A DNA stretch of 64,000 nt from Leptodactylus fallax (GCA_947044405.1 CAMRHE010000115.1:186001-250000); one strand, 5' to 3'; positions 22,767 through 35,320 are shown, numbered from the stretch's first letter. Translations and numbers: made by a program. The notes: a model not told the origin generated them from the letters alone.

Positions 22767-23090
22767 TAAATTGTACAGTGCAGTAATAATTGCCCTAAAA
22801 AAATAAAACATAATACTGTTATAGTAACCTAAAAATAAAAAAGTTACAATGTCAGAATGCAAAGTGCAAAAAATCTTTTACATTCTATGGGTGGCCAGTG
22901 CTGGGTTGAACTGAGTTACCCCTCTCCCAAACTATTATCCTATCCAAATTTTGCATTTCTTCATTGATGTAAAGCTATAGGGATTGTGGAGGACTACTAA
23001 GACCTTGCAGCAATGTAATGCAATGTGGCCAGTAGGAGAAGTTTATTGGGTTGCTAAATAAGGGTGCAGTCTGAGGGACTGAGATTTTCA
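22176..23090. other. AT-rich unassigned stretch
   Basis: A/T homopolymers and low-complexity DNA containing the AT microsatellite. No exon recognised. Confidence 0.4.
22720..22766. repeat. (AT)n microsatellite
   Basis: About 20 AT dinucleotides, bordered by ATTAAT on both sides so that the whole is palindromic. Confidence 0.95.
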
Positions 23091-23500
23091 CCCATCCTTG
23101 TGGGAGTATGGGAGTATGGATTTCCCGCAGGTAATCCCTAGGTTGCTGCCCCTGGCGTAGTCTCCATTAGCAACAGCTGGCACACAGCAAAGCAGAAGTC
23201 TGGAAGTCAGACAGTCATGGTACCAAGGTAGGAATTAGTCAGATTCCTGCCTTGGTACCATTTGACCCATGCACAGACACATTCGTAGTCAGTGCATGGG
23301 TTGAACCAGGTTCAGTCTTGAGAGGTTGATAAACAAAGATTAGGAACTGGAAGCAAACAAGACATGGTCTAAAACATGGGTCAGGTTGGAACTTTTGCAG
23401 ATACAAGAACCAAAACTACCTTATTGGTCAGGCACAAAGAGATAGCGGAAGGGACCTTAAGAAATCTGGGGCTATTTGCTATTGACTAGGGTCAGTGGTT
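23090..23500. repeat. Possible degraded LTR-type repeat
   Basis: A hairpin 'tggtaccaaggtaggaat' / 'attcctgccttggtacca' near 23220-23262 lies in sequence rich in 'caggttggaac' and 'ggtcaggcacaaag' style motifs. It loosely resembles 40970-41200. The class is a guess. Confidence 0.3.
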
Positions 23501-24429
23501 AGCGCACACTGGTCCACTAAGAGATTGCACCACTCACAGTTAAAGCAGTACAATGTTAGAGAAGAGTGGCGGACAGGAAAAAGTCACTGGACACCTGAAG
23601 ATGTGAGCTGGACTGTCAAGACAGGGTGGCAGGACAGTGTGAATCACCTGTGCGGAAGGGAGACATCCTCTGAGCTGTACATGTTTCTTGTTCTCCTCTT
23701 TAGTATCTTTCCAAAAATCTATTCTAAGTTTTATAAACCAGAGCTATATCAGATAACACTCAGTTCATAAATTTCACCACCTGTTCCTGCCTATAATTCT
23801 GTAATCACTTACAAGTGTCATTATGTAACAGCTCCCCTCAGTCTTAGAGCGGGAAAGATACAGTCATAAATGCAAATAAGAAGAATAATATATATCACTA
23901 AGGGTCTCCGTCATTAAGTAGTCAGATTTGGGAACTATAAGATTCATCTCGAAAGAAGTCTGCATGAAAAATATGGACACATTCTTGTTTGGGAGCTATC
24001 TCTGGGATTATGAGGAAGTCTACTATCTCACCATTCATTCTTCAGTGGCACAAAATGTCCCAGAGCGTAAAATGTTGTAGGAATCCAATTTACAAATTCA
24101 TATCAACAACAGGACATTATACCGCTGAAGTCAACTCACGAAAGCCCTTTGGGAGTTCCATACAGAATTGTCAAATAAAGAGAAAAGATGCATGTAGACG
24201 TAGTAGGCCTGTACACACTGTGCTTACACATAATATAGCTATGTATAATGAACAAATACACACATATGAACACTTACATATCACATGACTCGAGGACACC
24301 TTATGTACCAATAAATCTGACCTGATATGCATTTTACCAACTTAAAAAACCATGTTCAGACATGGTGGACTTGTTAGACCCTGCCATTGAAAAGCTATTG
24401 CAATGTATGGTACAGTACAAAGGGCCAGA
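23501..24429. other. Unassigned stretch
   Basis: Frames at 23495-23770 and 23989-24288 lack domain or splice support. No known repeat. Confidence 0.4.
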
Positions 24430-24860
24430 TTAAAGGGGTTGTCCAGGAATTACAAGTTTTGGCAAGGAGGCCAGGGAAGGTGAAAAATTAAAAAAAAAAA
24501 AACGTAATCACCTGTCCCCTGTGCTCTGATGTTCCCCACCACGGTCCGGTCCAGCGGCGCCCCAAGGCTTGTTCCAGCAGAAGTCATTGTCTCCTGTGAC
24601 TGCTGAAGCCAATCAGCGGCCTCATGTGGCCTAAGGAAATAACCCAGAACGTCATTCACATTTGTCACCTGTGATGTCTCGGTTCCTTTCCTCATGCCTT
24701 AGTGGTCACATGAGATCGAGAATTTCAGCTGGAAAAAGCCCCAGGGCGCCACTGGACCACAGTGCAGTGGGGCACAACAGATCACAGGTAAGTATGATTT
24801 TAGTTTTCACCTTCCCCGGGTTCCTTGCCAAAACCTGTAATTCCTGGACATCCCCTTTAA
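24430..24860. mobile_element. TTAA-bounded foldback element FB5, copy 3
   Basis: TTAAAGGGGTTGTCCAGGAA at the left and TTCCTGGACATCCCCTTTAA at the right. Inner arms 'acaagttttggcaagg' and 'ccttgccaaaacctgt', then 'aatcacctgtcccc', pair across the unit. The clearest member of the family. Confidence 0.85.
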
Positions 24861-25204
24861 GGTTGGTGGATGCCTCTGGGCAAAAAAATCAGTAGCTGCT
24901 GTAGTTGCTATTATCCCTAAGCTGCAAACAAGCCTTTCTACTTCTACTGCCACCTTCCGCTAGTACCCACTCTGTGCCTCACTATAGGAAACAAAAATGG
25001 CAGGTGCTGGTTGGCAGAAATGGGCACTGCAGTAGGTGCTCTTACTGGATGGCTTCTGATATATAGTTATTCTATTTTTCACACACATTGGAGAGATATA
25101 CTAAGTAAAATATGCCAGAATTGGGAACTAATTGGGCCAAAAAGAACGTGGACCAAATATATTAGGTGTTTTAGATGTCTGGCAACAGGGAAAAGTTTAA
25201 AGTA

Positions 25205-25445
25205 GTTGTCTCAGACCTTATATTGATGTTTATCCGTAGGACAGTTTATTATATATAAGATCAATGGGGGTCCAACCAATCAGATGTTCTCAGGACAGTG
25301 TACAGAGTCAGATGCAGGAGGCTCAATGCACTGTGTAGTGGCCCAGGCGTGCTATTACATCTCAGCATCTTTGGAAGTGAATAGGAGCTGAGCTGCAACA
25401 ACACTCCTAGGTTACTCTACAGTGTATATTGGTTATAGACCCACA
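25205..25445. repeat. Diverged family A copy
   Basis: 'ttgatgtttatccgtagga', 'tgggggtccaaccaatcag' and 'gaataggagctgagctgca' occur in family A order. Confidence 0.5.
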
Positions 25446-26029
25446 CCAATTTCATTAATGACTTAATATATCTCAAAGACACCTCAGTTACAGCATCTTT
25501 TTTTTTTTTTTTTTTTAGTATAACTCTAAAAAATAAGTCATATGGTTACTATCACATCTATACAGGTACAACTACTATAACCATACTGTACAAACCCAGT
25601 ATATTAAGGTCAATATTGCTAATAATACCACCATATAGCGGCCAAACAATACCATTAGACCATAACCACATATTACCACCATATAGTGACTAAATAATAT
25701 CATTATGGTACTAAATAAAAACCACTATACATTGACCATATACTAAAGTAGTATACACAACTTCTACACAGGCTTTGCTGACCATATAAGTTATATCCAG
25801 TGACTGACTGATGACATCATATCTGAATGGAATCATTCACTTTCTCTTTTATTCTCCGACTATACCACCTCCAGTCATGACTCTTTTTTGAAGAATTTAA
25901 CGCAGAAAAATATCTTTGGGTCGGCACTTTTCCAATACAGCCCAACCATCTACATAAACTCATGATCCATAGACAGGAAAATGCCCTTTCTGATGTTGCA
26001 CACAGTCATAGAGCTTCTCTGAGTTTCAC
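25446..26029. other. AT-rich stretch with weak tandem texture
   Basis: T20 run at about 25499-25518. 'accaccatatag' and 'accatta' motifs recur loosely at 25590-25760. No gene seen. Confidence 0.4.
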
Positions 26030-26034
26030 ATGTA

Positions 26035-26325
26035 GTAAAACTGGCCCTCCATATAATATAATAATATCCTTTGTGCCCACATTTGGCATAATGCTTCCCC
26101 ATATAGTAATAATGCCCCCTCTGTGCCTGCATATAGCATAATGCTGCCCATGTGCCCCATCTGGTATAATGCTGCCATATAGAATAATGCTACACATGAG
26201 CCCTCATATTGTTTCATGTTCCCCTATGTGTCTCTATGTAGAAATAATGCTACTCTGTGCTCCCATATAATAATAATACTGTTCCACTATGTGTCCCCAT
26301 ATAGAATAATGCCCCTCCGTGCCCA
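26035..26325. repeat. Degenerate minisatellite
   Basis: Units of about 30-40 bp built on 'ccccatatagtaataatgc' and 'ctctgtgcc' recur about eight times with substitutions and small indels. Frames on the minus strand come from the repeat. Confidence 0.75.
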
Positions 26326-26329
26326 TATA

Positions 26330-26582
26330 TAGTATAGTATATATATAGCCGTCATATTCTGCAGCACTTTACAGATATTGTCAGTCACTGTCCCATATAG
26401 AGCTCACAATCTACATTTCCCTATCAGTATGTCTTTGGAGTGTGGGAGGAAACCGGAGTACTCGGAGGAAACCCACACAAACAAAGGGAGAACATACAAA
26501 CTCCTTGCAGATGTTGTCCCTGGCAGGATTCAAACCTAGGACTCCAGCGCTGCAGTGCTAACCACGGAGCCACCATGCTGCC
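26330..26582 (-). repeat. tRNA-derived SINE-G, fullest copy
   Basis: Read on the minus strand, the head carries an A-box-like 'tggctccgtggttag' (26558-26572) and a B-box-like 'ggtttgaatcc' (26526-26536). The body is 'gggttt..ctccgagtactcc'-type, and the tail 'gattgtgagctc' and 'aaagtgctgcagaat' ends in 'ggctatatata'. The two boxes show a pol III, tRNA-derived SINE. The tail resembles the 3' end of the L2 LINE at 36739-36900. Confidence 0.8.
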
Positions 26583-26639
26583 TAATAAAAATTAAAAATT
26601 AAAAAAAAAAAAAAAAAAACAGAAACTTGTCACCTTCGC

Positions 26640-27010
26640 CTCTCGCTTTCAGGCTAGAACCCTCTGGTCACAAACTGAAAAATAACATGCAAGTCAGTAT
26701 GTACAGGGGAAGATTATTTGTGATTTATTTTCCTCAGGTCTGGCTCCCTGCTTACTTCTTAGCTCACCACTGTTAAGGCAGAGCTATGATTTGTGACTAC
26801 GGCTTAGATACAGTAACTATAGGATGCCTGAGGTAGTCTGAGACACACCCATCATTAATTCATGCTAAGAGATACTGTATGTCTCAGACTACCTGAAACT
26901 AGGCACTGAAGCTGAACTGTAGTCACAGATCACAACTCTGCCGAGCCAAGGAGCAAAATTTGGCAGACAATGTAGGTAATGATATATCATTTTTCAGCTT
27001 CTGACTGGAG
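26640..27010. repeat. Foldback repeat FB9
   Basis: 'gcagagctatgatttgtgac' pairs with 'gtcacagatcacaactctgc', and 'aggtagtctgagaca' with 'tgtctcagactacct', giving a long imperfect hairpin. Termini are not resolved. Confidence 0.6.
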
Positions 27011-28529
27011 AGTGACTTCGAACAAAAGACAAGTACAGTGGTCTCTCAATATCCAATGGCCTCAGGTTACAATACTTTTAACATACACTGGGGCCATTTG
27101 CTGGGACATGTAAGTTGCAACTACATTGATCAGACAATGCCAGACTCACCACAGATCTGCATCCTACGTTATCGGCCAGAAGATTCCACCGATCAGCATG
27201 GACATTTGTAAAAATCTGTATTTCTGAAGTGCATGACTTCTTCAAGACTAATTGGGGGAATTTTCAATGCCAGAATTTTCTAATCCCAAAAATTTGCACA
27301 GATGGGTATAAATGTGACACATCATTGATACAGAACCCTTTTTTGTGCCAAAGATGCCTTACTTTTTCTGCACCATGCTTGCCACTTTTTATGACAGTGA
27401 CTGATGCCCTTTCCCACTAGGCAATGCCCCCTTATCAAGTGAGGTGCAGAATATGTCTGAAATACATAATAAATGTGGTACACAGCTTGTATGACAGTTT
27501 TTTGGCATTCTGAAGAAGTTCCTATTCTCAGCATAGGAGTAATTTCCAGCTTTCTGCAGATTTCTGACTTTTATCTGTATATGACTTCTGAGTTTTATTA
27601 TTTTCAATCTTCACTTTTTCTTATTTTGGGATGACATTTTGGGGCTTCAGAACCAATTACTAGTTTTCTGTTGAGTTATGGTCTCTAGTTACTATATTTT
27701 CAAGCTGCAGTGGTCCCACCGGAACAAATTAATATTGTAACGTGAGAGAACACAGAACATACAGTCAATAGTAAAAGCACATGCAACAATTTATACACCG
27801 AGAAAACCGCTGGCCGTCCAAGGCTAGGCTAGACCAGACTAGATAGGTTTCCTAAAAGGGCAATAACTGAATCAATTCCCACTCATCTACCCCCCTTCCC
27901 CATTATTGTCACATGTCACATTTATTAAAGATAGGTGCTACTTTTGTCTCAGTCTCCATTTACTTCTTCCAAATCAGCAAAGAAAGGGTGCATTTTTTTT
28001 GTAAGAATTCGACAGTATGTCTATGGGAGTATATTTTGTTTAGTACTGACTCTATAAGCATGGTGCATTCTGACTACTGGGAAGCTAGAGAAGGCTAGGG
28101 CTAGCAAAGAATTAGGTGATCTCACCCCAGAAGTACTAAGGGCTGTATTCTTTGGGCTAGGCCAAAGAAATTTGCTTTCCCTTTAGGAAGTATTTGCATA
28201 TTTAGTATATGGCTAAGTTCCTATTAGGAAGCCATATATAGGACAATGATTACTCAAATCCTTCAATCCCTCTTTCAACCTTCACTGTTCTCCATAGAAG
28301 AAATACAATGGTACAGTATATAGGAAATTCAGCAATAGGTAAAAAATTGGTGACACAAATAGATTCTCTTCGTGGGTGCTGATGAAGAAAGCTCAAATAT
28401 GAAATCCTTTACTTTGTACAATGTTCCTATATAGGATTTCTTGAAATGTACACAATATCAATTTAATAAGTATATATACAATAATGTAGTATGCAATGGA
28501 AGACTATAGTATGTATGGTACTGTATAAT
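27011..28529. other. Unassigned stretch
   Basis: Around 27235-27330 'caagactaattgggggaatt' belongs to a diffuse repeat also seen near 54765. No exon is supported. Confidence 0.4.
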
Positions 28530-28865
28530 ATATATTACTTTTCTAATCCTGTTTATATAGACATTGCACTGTGTCATCTTTTGTATATGGATAGTGCACG
28601 GTATCACATTTTTATCCTGTGTATATGGCCAGGGCAGTGTACCACTTTCCTAATTCTATATATATGGGCATTGCACAGAGCAAAATATTTATCCTTTATA
28701 TATGGACACTGCACAGCTCCACTTTTTATCCTGTATATATGAGCAGGGCAATGTACCACTTTTCTAATTCTGTATATATGAGTACTGCACAGTAAAACTT
28801 TTTTATCCTTTCTATATGGGCACTTCACAGTAACACATCTCTTGTCCTGTATATCCAGCAAACTT
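28530..28865. repeat. ~43-bp minisatellite
   Basis: Units built on 'tttatcctgtatatatgg', 'gcacag' and 'ccacttttctaattctgt' repeat about eight times with divergence. Open frames on both strands come from the repeat. Confidence 0.75.
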
Positions 28866-28874
28866 GTTTTTTTT

Positions 28875-29390
28875 TTTATTGTATCTATGTAGTAACTTTG
28901 GTCCTGGTATCATATTCATGTAGTAAGCTTGGTTCCTGTACAGTATCTATGTTATAAGTTTGGTTCTTGTACTGTATCTATGCAGTAATTCTTGGCACCG
29001 GTACTGTCTAAGCAGTAAACTTGGTTCTTGTACCATTATCTCTGTAGAAAGTTTGGTTCTTGGTTCATATTTATGTAGTATGCTCAATCCTGGCATTGTA
29101 TGTATAGTATAAGAGTTTTTTGTATTGTGTCAATATAGTAAGCTTGGTTCTTGTGCTGTTTCTATGCAATAAGCTTGGTTCCTGTACCGTTGTCTATGTA
29201 GCAAGTTTGACCATGTTTATGTAGTATGCTTTGTCCTGGTACTGTATTAATGTTATAAGAGTGGCTTTTATACTTTGTCAATGTAGTAAATTTGTCTCTG
29301 TTATGGTACCTATGCAGTATTTTTGGTTCTGTTATCAGATATATACAGTAAATTTGGTTCTGGTACTATATCTAGGGAGTAAGCATTACA
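28875..29390. repeat. ~40-bp minisatellite of a second type
   Basis: Units of 'gtatctatgtagtaa' plus 'cttggttcttgtact' repeat about thirteen times. It lies directly after an unrelated array. Confidence 0.8.
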
Positions 29391-29655
29391 CTAGGTTCAC
29401 ACTAGCATTTGGTTTTCTGTTCTTCGGGTTCGCTTGGGGATCTGAAAAACGGAAACCTAATCCACTTAAAAAGCGGTTACACATGGAAACCTGCGGACCC
29501 CATAGACTATAATGGGGTCCACCAGGGTTCCGCCCGAAAAATGCGGAAAAAGTGGAGAGAAAAGTCCTGCTTGTAAGACTTTTCTTTACACATTTTTCAA
29601 GAGGATTCAGGAATGGAAACCCCGGAGTTTGAACGCTGGTATGAATCCAGCCTTA
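29388..29655. repeat. Palindromic repeat family F, full copy
   Basis: 'aggttcacactagc' at the left, 'ctggtatgaatccagcctta' at the right. 'ccccatagactataatgggg' forms an inner palindrome and 'gagaaaagtcctgct' the shared loop. Confidence 0.7.
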
Positions 29656-30631
29656 GATTGGTTTAGGTTAGTTTTTAAATATGGGGGCCACAATCTTCAT
29701 ACAGCTCAGGGCCCATGTTAATCTTTATTGACCCCTAGTATTATGTAGTTTCTTGAAATCCATTTCTTTCCAACATTACCCATTGCTTATATATAGCCAC
29801 CATTGTATGTGGTGATGCAGACGTATTCATTAACATAATTAAATTACATTTTCTCAGTACGTCTCCATTTACTGCCACTTTTAATAACATTTTTAACCTA
29901 TTCTCACATAAATCCCATTGTTGTACACTATTATATGTTTGGCATTACAACTATTCATTCATAATCAGCTCTAAAAAGACTCCAACCATTGTGAATATAA
30001 AAGCTTGTTATAGACATAAAAAACCACTACAAACAACCTCTATAACAATATGCTTCTCACAATGATATTTTCTGAGCTCCATTTGTACAGACCTACTGAC
30101 CCATGGAAATGATGTGTCCATTTTCCAACTAAATTCACTTTACATCATAGCTTTTGTGCATGCCGAGAATTGGTTTATGCTAAACTAAAACTGAGTCCTA
30201 CCAAGCAACAAAGGAAAAACTGAGCAGAACGTGTTAATAGATAAATAAAGGGTTCACAACAATAACACCAACCTCCGCTGCTGCATTATTTCTTACCATT
30301 TGTGGCTGACTCATTTCATAATATGGGGTGGGTGAAGAGGAATCAAGGCTGTTTGTGATGTCATCGCCACAAGTTCTGCAACTAGTTTCGAGCATAAACA
30401 TGTTATTTATACACAGGTTTTATAGATTAAGCAGCTTGTAGCCATGTAGTACTTGTGAATGTTCTAGGAAAGTGATGAAAAACTTAAGTACAGTTCCACT
30501 TACTATAAAAGTGGCAATATAAAATCATTGGTTAAAGAAAAAGTGGATCATCAAATACTGTATCATTTGGAGTACATGTAAGTCAATCACTGGTCAAGAA
30601 TGAATATGGTGCAACTATGAAATGGGTTTTC
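29656..30631. other. Unassigned AT-rich stretch
   Basis: Nothing recognisable. Confidence 0.4.
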
Positions 30632-30820
30632 TTAAAGGGAACCCGGTACATCTACCTCGACCCCAAATAGATAGGTTAGGGTCACCTGAATCCAACAGTT
30701 TTCCCCTTGTGAATCGCTGCCTTTGTTGTTAAGATATTGGTGTTTTATCAATATGCACATGAGCTCTTTGGAGCAATGAGTGCATTGGTTAATATGCTGA
30801 GTTCTGGTGAAAGGGAGGGT
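30632..30820. mobile_element. Foldback element FB2, copy 2
   Basis: TTAAAGGGAACCCGGTACA, then 'ataggttagggtcacct' and 'ccttgtgaatcgctgcct'. The inverse arm 'ttaatatgctgagttctgg' closes it. Confidence 0.65.
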
Positions 30821-30957
30821 GGAATTGGGAAGGATTTGCTGCAAGTTTAGAAGGTTTTGGAGTTTGGAGGATACTGCTGCAATGGTGGAAAGGGGAGACT
30901 ACACTTGCCAATAGCAGAGGGAAAGGTTGGGGGCCAATGCTGCTACCAGTGACACTG

Positions 30958-31240
30958 TAAGGGTGGTTTCAAACTTGCGGCGGCACTCTGCACACAGTTT
31001 TTTTCGTCGGAAACAAAGTCAGACATGCAGGACTTTGTGTCTGACGAAAAAAAAGGCTTCATGGCGCAAAGGGTGTAAGCGCACAACCGCGCATTGCTTT
31101 AAAAACCCATTGAAGTGAATGGGGTTTTAAGCAAAGCGTCGCAAACCTTTCCCGATCCAGTGCCTATCCAGTTTTCTGACATTTAGGTCGGATTCACGGC
31201 GGACGGAGTGACGCAGCAAGTGTGAACCCACCCTCATGTG
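30958..31240. repeat. Palindromic repeat family F-like
   Basis: 'agggtggtttcaaacttgcg' at the left and 'caagtgtgaacccaccct' at the right form clear termini. 'acccattgaagtgaatgggg' lies inside. Confidence 0.7.
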
Positions 31241-31559
31241 GTATTTGGCACCTCCTGTTTAGGTATTTTGCCCTGCACAGCTGTATTTTTGCTTGATGTT
31301 GTTATTAGAATGACTGGTGGGGTCTGAGTTAAAAAAAAAATTTAGCAAAATTTCCTTTACTTGCTGTATGCTGTCTGTGGGAGACATTATAGCAGATAGT
31401 CTTCACCCACTAGGTCTGAGATAACTGAAAATTAGAGACAGAGCCTGTAGAGGAGAAAACCATTAAAAAAATCATACGTCATAAAATAGCCAAAAAACTG
31501 TCATTCCTCATGTACACATAGTAAATTTGCAAAGTGTGTTGCAACTGTTTATTTAAGGG
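31241..31559. other. Unassigned stretch
   Basis: Nothing recognisable. Confidence 0.4.
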
Positions 31560-31795
31560 TTTGTTTTTTTTGGACTAAAATACTGATGATCTGTATTTAG
31601 GATAGATCATCATTATTAGATTGGCGTGATTGGCTGACTGATGCGGCATATGACATCACTTTTATTGGTCGCATTGCCTTTCTGCAGTTCAGTAACATTC
31701 AAGTGAATAGGCCTGAGCTTTACTACCAAGAACAGCCAGTGCTGTATTTGGTATGCAATGGAGAGGCCATAGCGCTCATCCTAATACTAGAGTCT
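31560..31795. repeat. Palindromic repeat family A
   Basis: 'gatctgtatttaggatagat', 'cattcaagtgaataggcc' palindrome and 'tggtatgcaatggag'. One arm incomplete. Confidence 0.55.
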
Positions 31796-31839
31796 TTTCT
31801 TTCATCTGATCATTTGAAATTTTGAAGCTTTCTTTAAGG

Positions 31840-32180
31840 TGGTTTTCTAGGCTAAAAATATTGTAGACCTGTCTTAAAGATATGTCTCTCATACCAGATT
31901 GGAGTGGCTCAAACACCCTGCACCCCCATTGATTAGTTGTTCTCTCTGTAGTGGTTAGACCTGGTTACTGCAGATCAACTCCCATTCATTTGGATGGTAG
32001 CTAAACTGCAATGACTCAGTTCTGCCACTGCACAAAGAACAGCGCTGTCTGCTTCCTGTTCCATTCTCTGTGCATCAGCTGCTGAGAACAGCTGATCAGT
32101 GGTGGTGTCAGGTGTCAGATCCACACTGATCTGGTATTGATAACCTATCCTCTATCATCTACATTTTTATCCTGGAAAAA
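31840..32180. repeat. Palindromic repeat family A
   Basis: 'ggtggttttctaggctaaaa' at the left and 'ttttatcctggaaaa' at the right, with 'gataacctatcctctatc' and a 'cccattcatttggatgg' palindrome inside. Confidence 0.6.
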
Positions 32181-33600
32181 AAACCCAATGAATTCATTTA
32201 ACTTTAATGCTGGGGACACACATGAAGTGATCACAATGGATTAGCTGTAGCATACTCACTAGCAGAGACTAACTCGCTGTGATCTACAGTATTAGTATTG
32301 TGCAGGGCCGGACTTCAATTGAAAAGCAGCCTTGGCATACCAACCCCACCAGCCCACATACAATATTGTCCTGTCTCATTCCCAATACTTTTCTAGTACT
32401 TGCTTCCATAGTAGACTGCAGATTCCAACAGGTCTTCTCTGTGGCTGAGTTGCCTTGGAAACTACACTGATAATGCAGGACTGGCATTGTCAGTACAATT
32501 TCTGCTTTGCCACCATTAGCGGCCCACGGATTGACCAGCTCACCAGAATTCTACACAATTCTCCTGAGGATTCTGGAAGAGATTCAAACATCCACCTAAA
32601 CCAGCAGAGCAAAAAGAAATGCACAGCAAATAGTAAACCCGCTCCAAGTTAATTAGTATTGTGTTTTTTACTGACATCTTTTAACCTTTGCAATGTAAAA
32701 ATGCAATTTGGGTGATTTATCTGCAGCAACTTTCAGGGAAGCTGCAGATAAATTCACCTGAAATTTGCCTGTCCTTACTGCTTGTAGAACTAAACCTCCT
32801 TAAACCTGATTCATGTTGAACATTTCCACTGCAATTTCTATTAGGAAACTGGTGTCCATGGCAGAAACATATCCTGCATTTCCCCAAGAGTGTTTGGAAT
32901 GAGAGGTCCCAGGGGTTGGTACCAATAGCCACCGTGACCAGAGTAGCCGCCATCCTAAGCCTTTACCAACCTCGCCATTTCCACACTGCTGAACCCTGGG
33001 TTGTTGCACATAGATAAAAAGCAGGTTGGGGCAGTGGTCACCCTAGTTACCATAGAGGTTAATGATTTTTAATAGCAAATAACAAATATATTACTTTGTT
33101 CTGTATCCGGCTTCAGGTTTGAGAGCCTTTTGCTCATGCCGGACATATTTACCTTCCTTTCACAGCCCTGGACATGACTGAATCAGCCTTGTTTAGTGCT
33201 GAGAAGATACAGAATCGTAGAAGATTATGGCGGGCTCAGTGTATACACCAAATGTAATGAGCCATGTCAAGCCTTGTATTGTTGAGCATCTTCTTTTCAT
33301 GACTTGCTCAGAGCATCAAGGATCGTGGCTCACTGGCTACTAAATGATTTGTGCTATTTCATGGCTCTCATCAGCACGTCCTATGTTGTAATATGGCTCT
33401 TAATGTAGAGAAAAAAATAGAGCTACATACAGTATATATAAAAAAATCAAAAACTTCAAATGAATATTTATACTGGGACTTAGTCTATTAACTTGGTAAA
33501 ATCTTAGACTTCTACTTCTATGTAAAATAGGCAAAAGTTGTTCGTGATCTAACTCCTCGCAATGCAGGATTCAATCAATACTCCTATCTTCCTTTACTTC
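32181..33600. other. Unassigned stretch
   Basis: Several overlapping non-domain frames (32279-32652). 'ctgcagcaactttcagggaagctgcag' style local symmetry near 32720-32750. No family recognised. Confidence 0.35.
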
Positions 33601-33885
33601 TCTTACTAGCCTCTTGGCTTATCCCGTGAAATGAGCTTCATTTTGCTTAAGGGCATCCTCCACACAGATTAGACATCAGAAGGAATTTTAATCCACCTTG
33701 AAACACTTTTACGTAAATTCTTGCCTGGGCATGGCCTTATCAATGAATTATAGTCTTCACAGCTCTCGACCAACCAGAGATTGAGCTTCCCTTTGTAATA
33801 CACACTCGGATCAGGAATCAGTGTAAATAGACACCTGTCTACTGTAAATACTCAAGAAATATAAGAATGTGCCAGTCTAAGCTAG
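33600..33885. other. Candidate conserved non-coding element
   Basis: A complex, repeat-free block ('ttaatccaccttgaaacac', 'cttatcaatgaattat'). Non-coding; texture-based call. Confidence 0.27.
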
Positions 33886-33954
33886 GAAATGTATACTGCA
33901 TGTCAAAGGCATTTATATTATTAGATCATTGTACCAAAAAATTCTCCGATTTCC

Positions 33955-34085
33955 TCTCACACTCCAAAGACATACTGATAGGGAACTTAGATTGCGAGCC
34001 CTGTATGGGACAGTGACTGCCAATGTCTGTAAAGCGCTGCAGAATATGTTGGCGCTATACAATCAAGCATAATGAATAAATACAT
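33955..34085 (+). repeat. SINE-G 3' half
   Basis: 'cactccaaagacatactgat', 'gattgcgagccctgtatggg' and 'aaagcgctgcagaat', ending 'ggcgctatacaat'. This is the tail half on the plus strand. Confidence 0.75.
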
Positions 34086-34092
34086 TTTTGTG

Positions 34093-34565
34093 TTAAAGGG
34101 GTTATCAAGTTAAATATTAAGAGAAAAATGTGTTTGTATATTGAAAAGTCATACAATTTTCCAATATACTTTCAGTATCAATTCCTCACGTTTTTCTAGA
34201 TCTCTGCTTTCTGTCATTCATTCTGCTTACTTACTAAAGATCAGTCCATGGTCATGTGATATACGGTCCATGGTCATGTGATGGACACACAGGTGCACAG
34301 TTTGGTACAGTCACAGCACAGTAATCAGACATCTGCCTGGTAATGAGCTGTACACCTATGTGTCCATCACATGACCATGGACTGTATATCACATGACCAT
34401 GGACTGATATTTAGTAAGTAAACAGAATGAATGACAGCAAGCAGAGACTTAGAAAACTATGGAGAATTGATACAGAAAGTATATTGGAAAATTGTACAAC
34501 ATTTTATTATACAAACAATAACATTAGTCCTTCAATATTTGTCTGAAATTGGACAACCCCTTTAA
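34093..34565. mobile_element. TTAA-bounded foldback element FB6, full copy
   Basis: TTAA at both ends (34093-34096, 34562-34565). The arms pair almost throughout: 'ccaatatactttc' with 'gaaagtatattgg', 'cagtccatggtcatgtgat' with 'atcacatgaccatggactg', and 'atggacacacaggtg' with 'cacctatgtgtccat'. The whole 473-bp unit is a near-perfect palindrome without coding capacity. Confidence 0.85.
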
Positions 34566-34989
34566 GGGGTACTATATAGACAAATTACTTGCTTGAGTTG
34601 TGACCTATTAGGGTCAGACACCATGAACAGCACTAGTGCTTGTTCTCATACTGCTAGCACTATTCTTCCGTGTATAATACCGTCTAAGTGCTTTCTTATG
34701 TTAAGCTCTATAGCACGCATTTACTAATAAAGAGTAAACTAATGTTGGCCCTACATAGTAGACGAATATTCCCACCATCAATCTAAACAGCTAAACTGCA
34801 CAGTATGGCAAATGATCCATTGAATACAGCCATACAGGCCATACACTTATATTTTCAGTCTCAGAAATCCCCTCTTAGCTTGTGTACCTTGTGAACACAT
34901 TGTCGGTTTCTGACAGTCTCATTTTAGGAGACAGGTAAGAGTATAGAATTAACATTAAGCAGATCATTCATTGTAATGTCATTTTTACA
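34566..34989. other. Unassigned stretch
   Basis: Nothing recognisable. Confidence 0.4.
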
Positions 34990-35320
34990 TGTGATCACGG
35001 TACACGGGAGATCTGCAACATGCGGGATGAGGTGAGAAGGCCACTCATTGCACCATTTTCATGCTGAAGTTGATGTATGTTCTGTCTGCAGTAACTTAGC
35101 TCTTCACTGACGTCTTGGAGATGAAATTCAGAGCAAGGTCAGTCCAGGATAGAGACTGTTCTCAGGATGAGGCTTACATTTCCCTACCTCCGTTTTTATT
35201 ACCCTTGACAATCAATAGATAAATTTGTGGCTGCTACCAAGGGAGCCCTCTCCAGCATAACTCACATCAGGTGGGAAACCAAAGGGATAAATCTGTCCCA
35301 GTGTCACTGGATTTCACAGT
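34990..35320. other. Candidate conserved non-coding element
   Basis: A complex repeat-free block ('cattgcaccattttcatgc', 'cccttgacaatcaataga', 'ggtgggaaaccaaagggat'). No open frame. Texture-based call. Confidence 0.33.

Noticed and set aside
26526..26572. Possible tRNA gene
   Set aside because: A- and B-box-like motifs are present, but no cloverleaf acceptor stem is seen. They belong to a SINE head.
28604..28861. 85-codon minus frame with a repeated Tyr/Ile-rich motif
   Set aside because: It is a translation of the 43-bp minisatellite.
28875..29390. Regularly spaced repeats that could suggest a CRISPR array
   Set aside because: Units are degenerate throughout with no conserved repeat/variable spacer alternation; it is a eukaryotic minisatellite.
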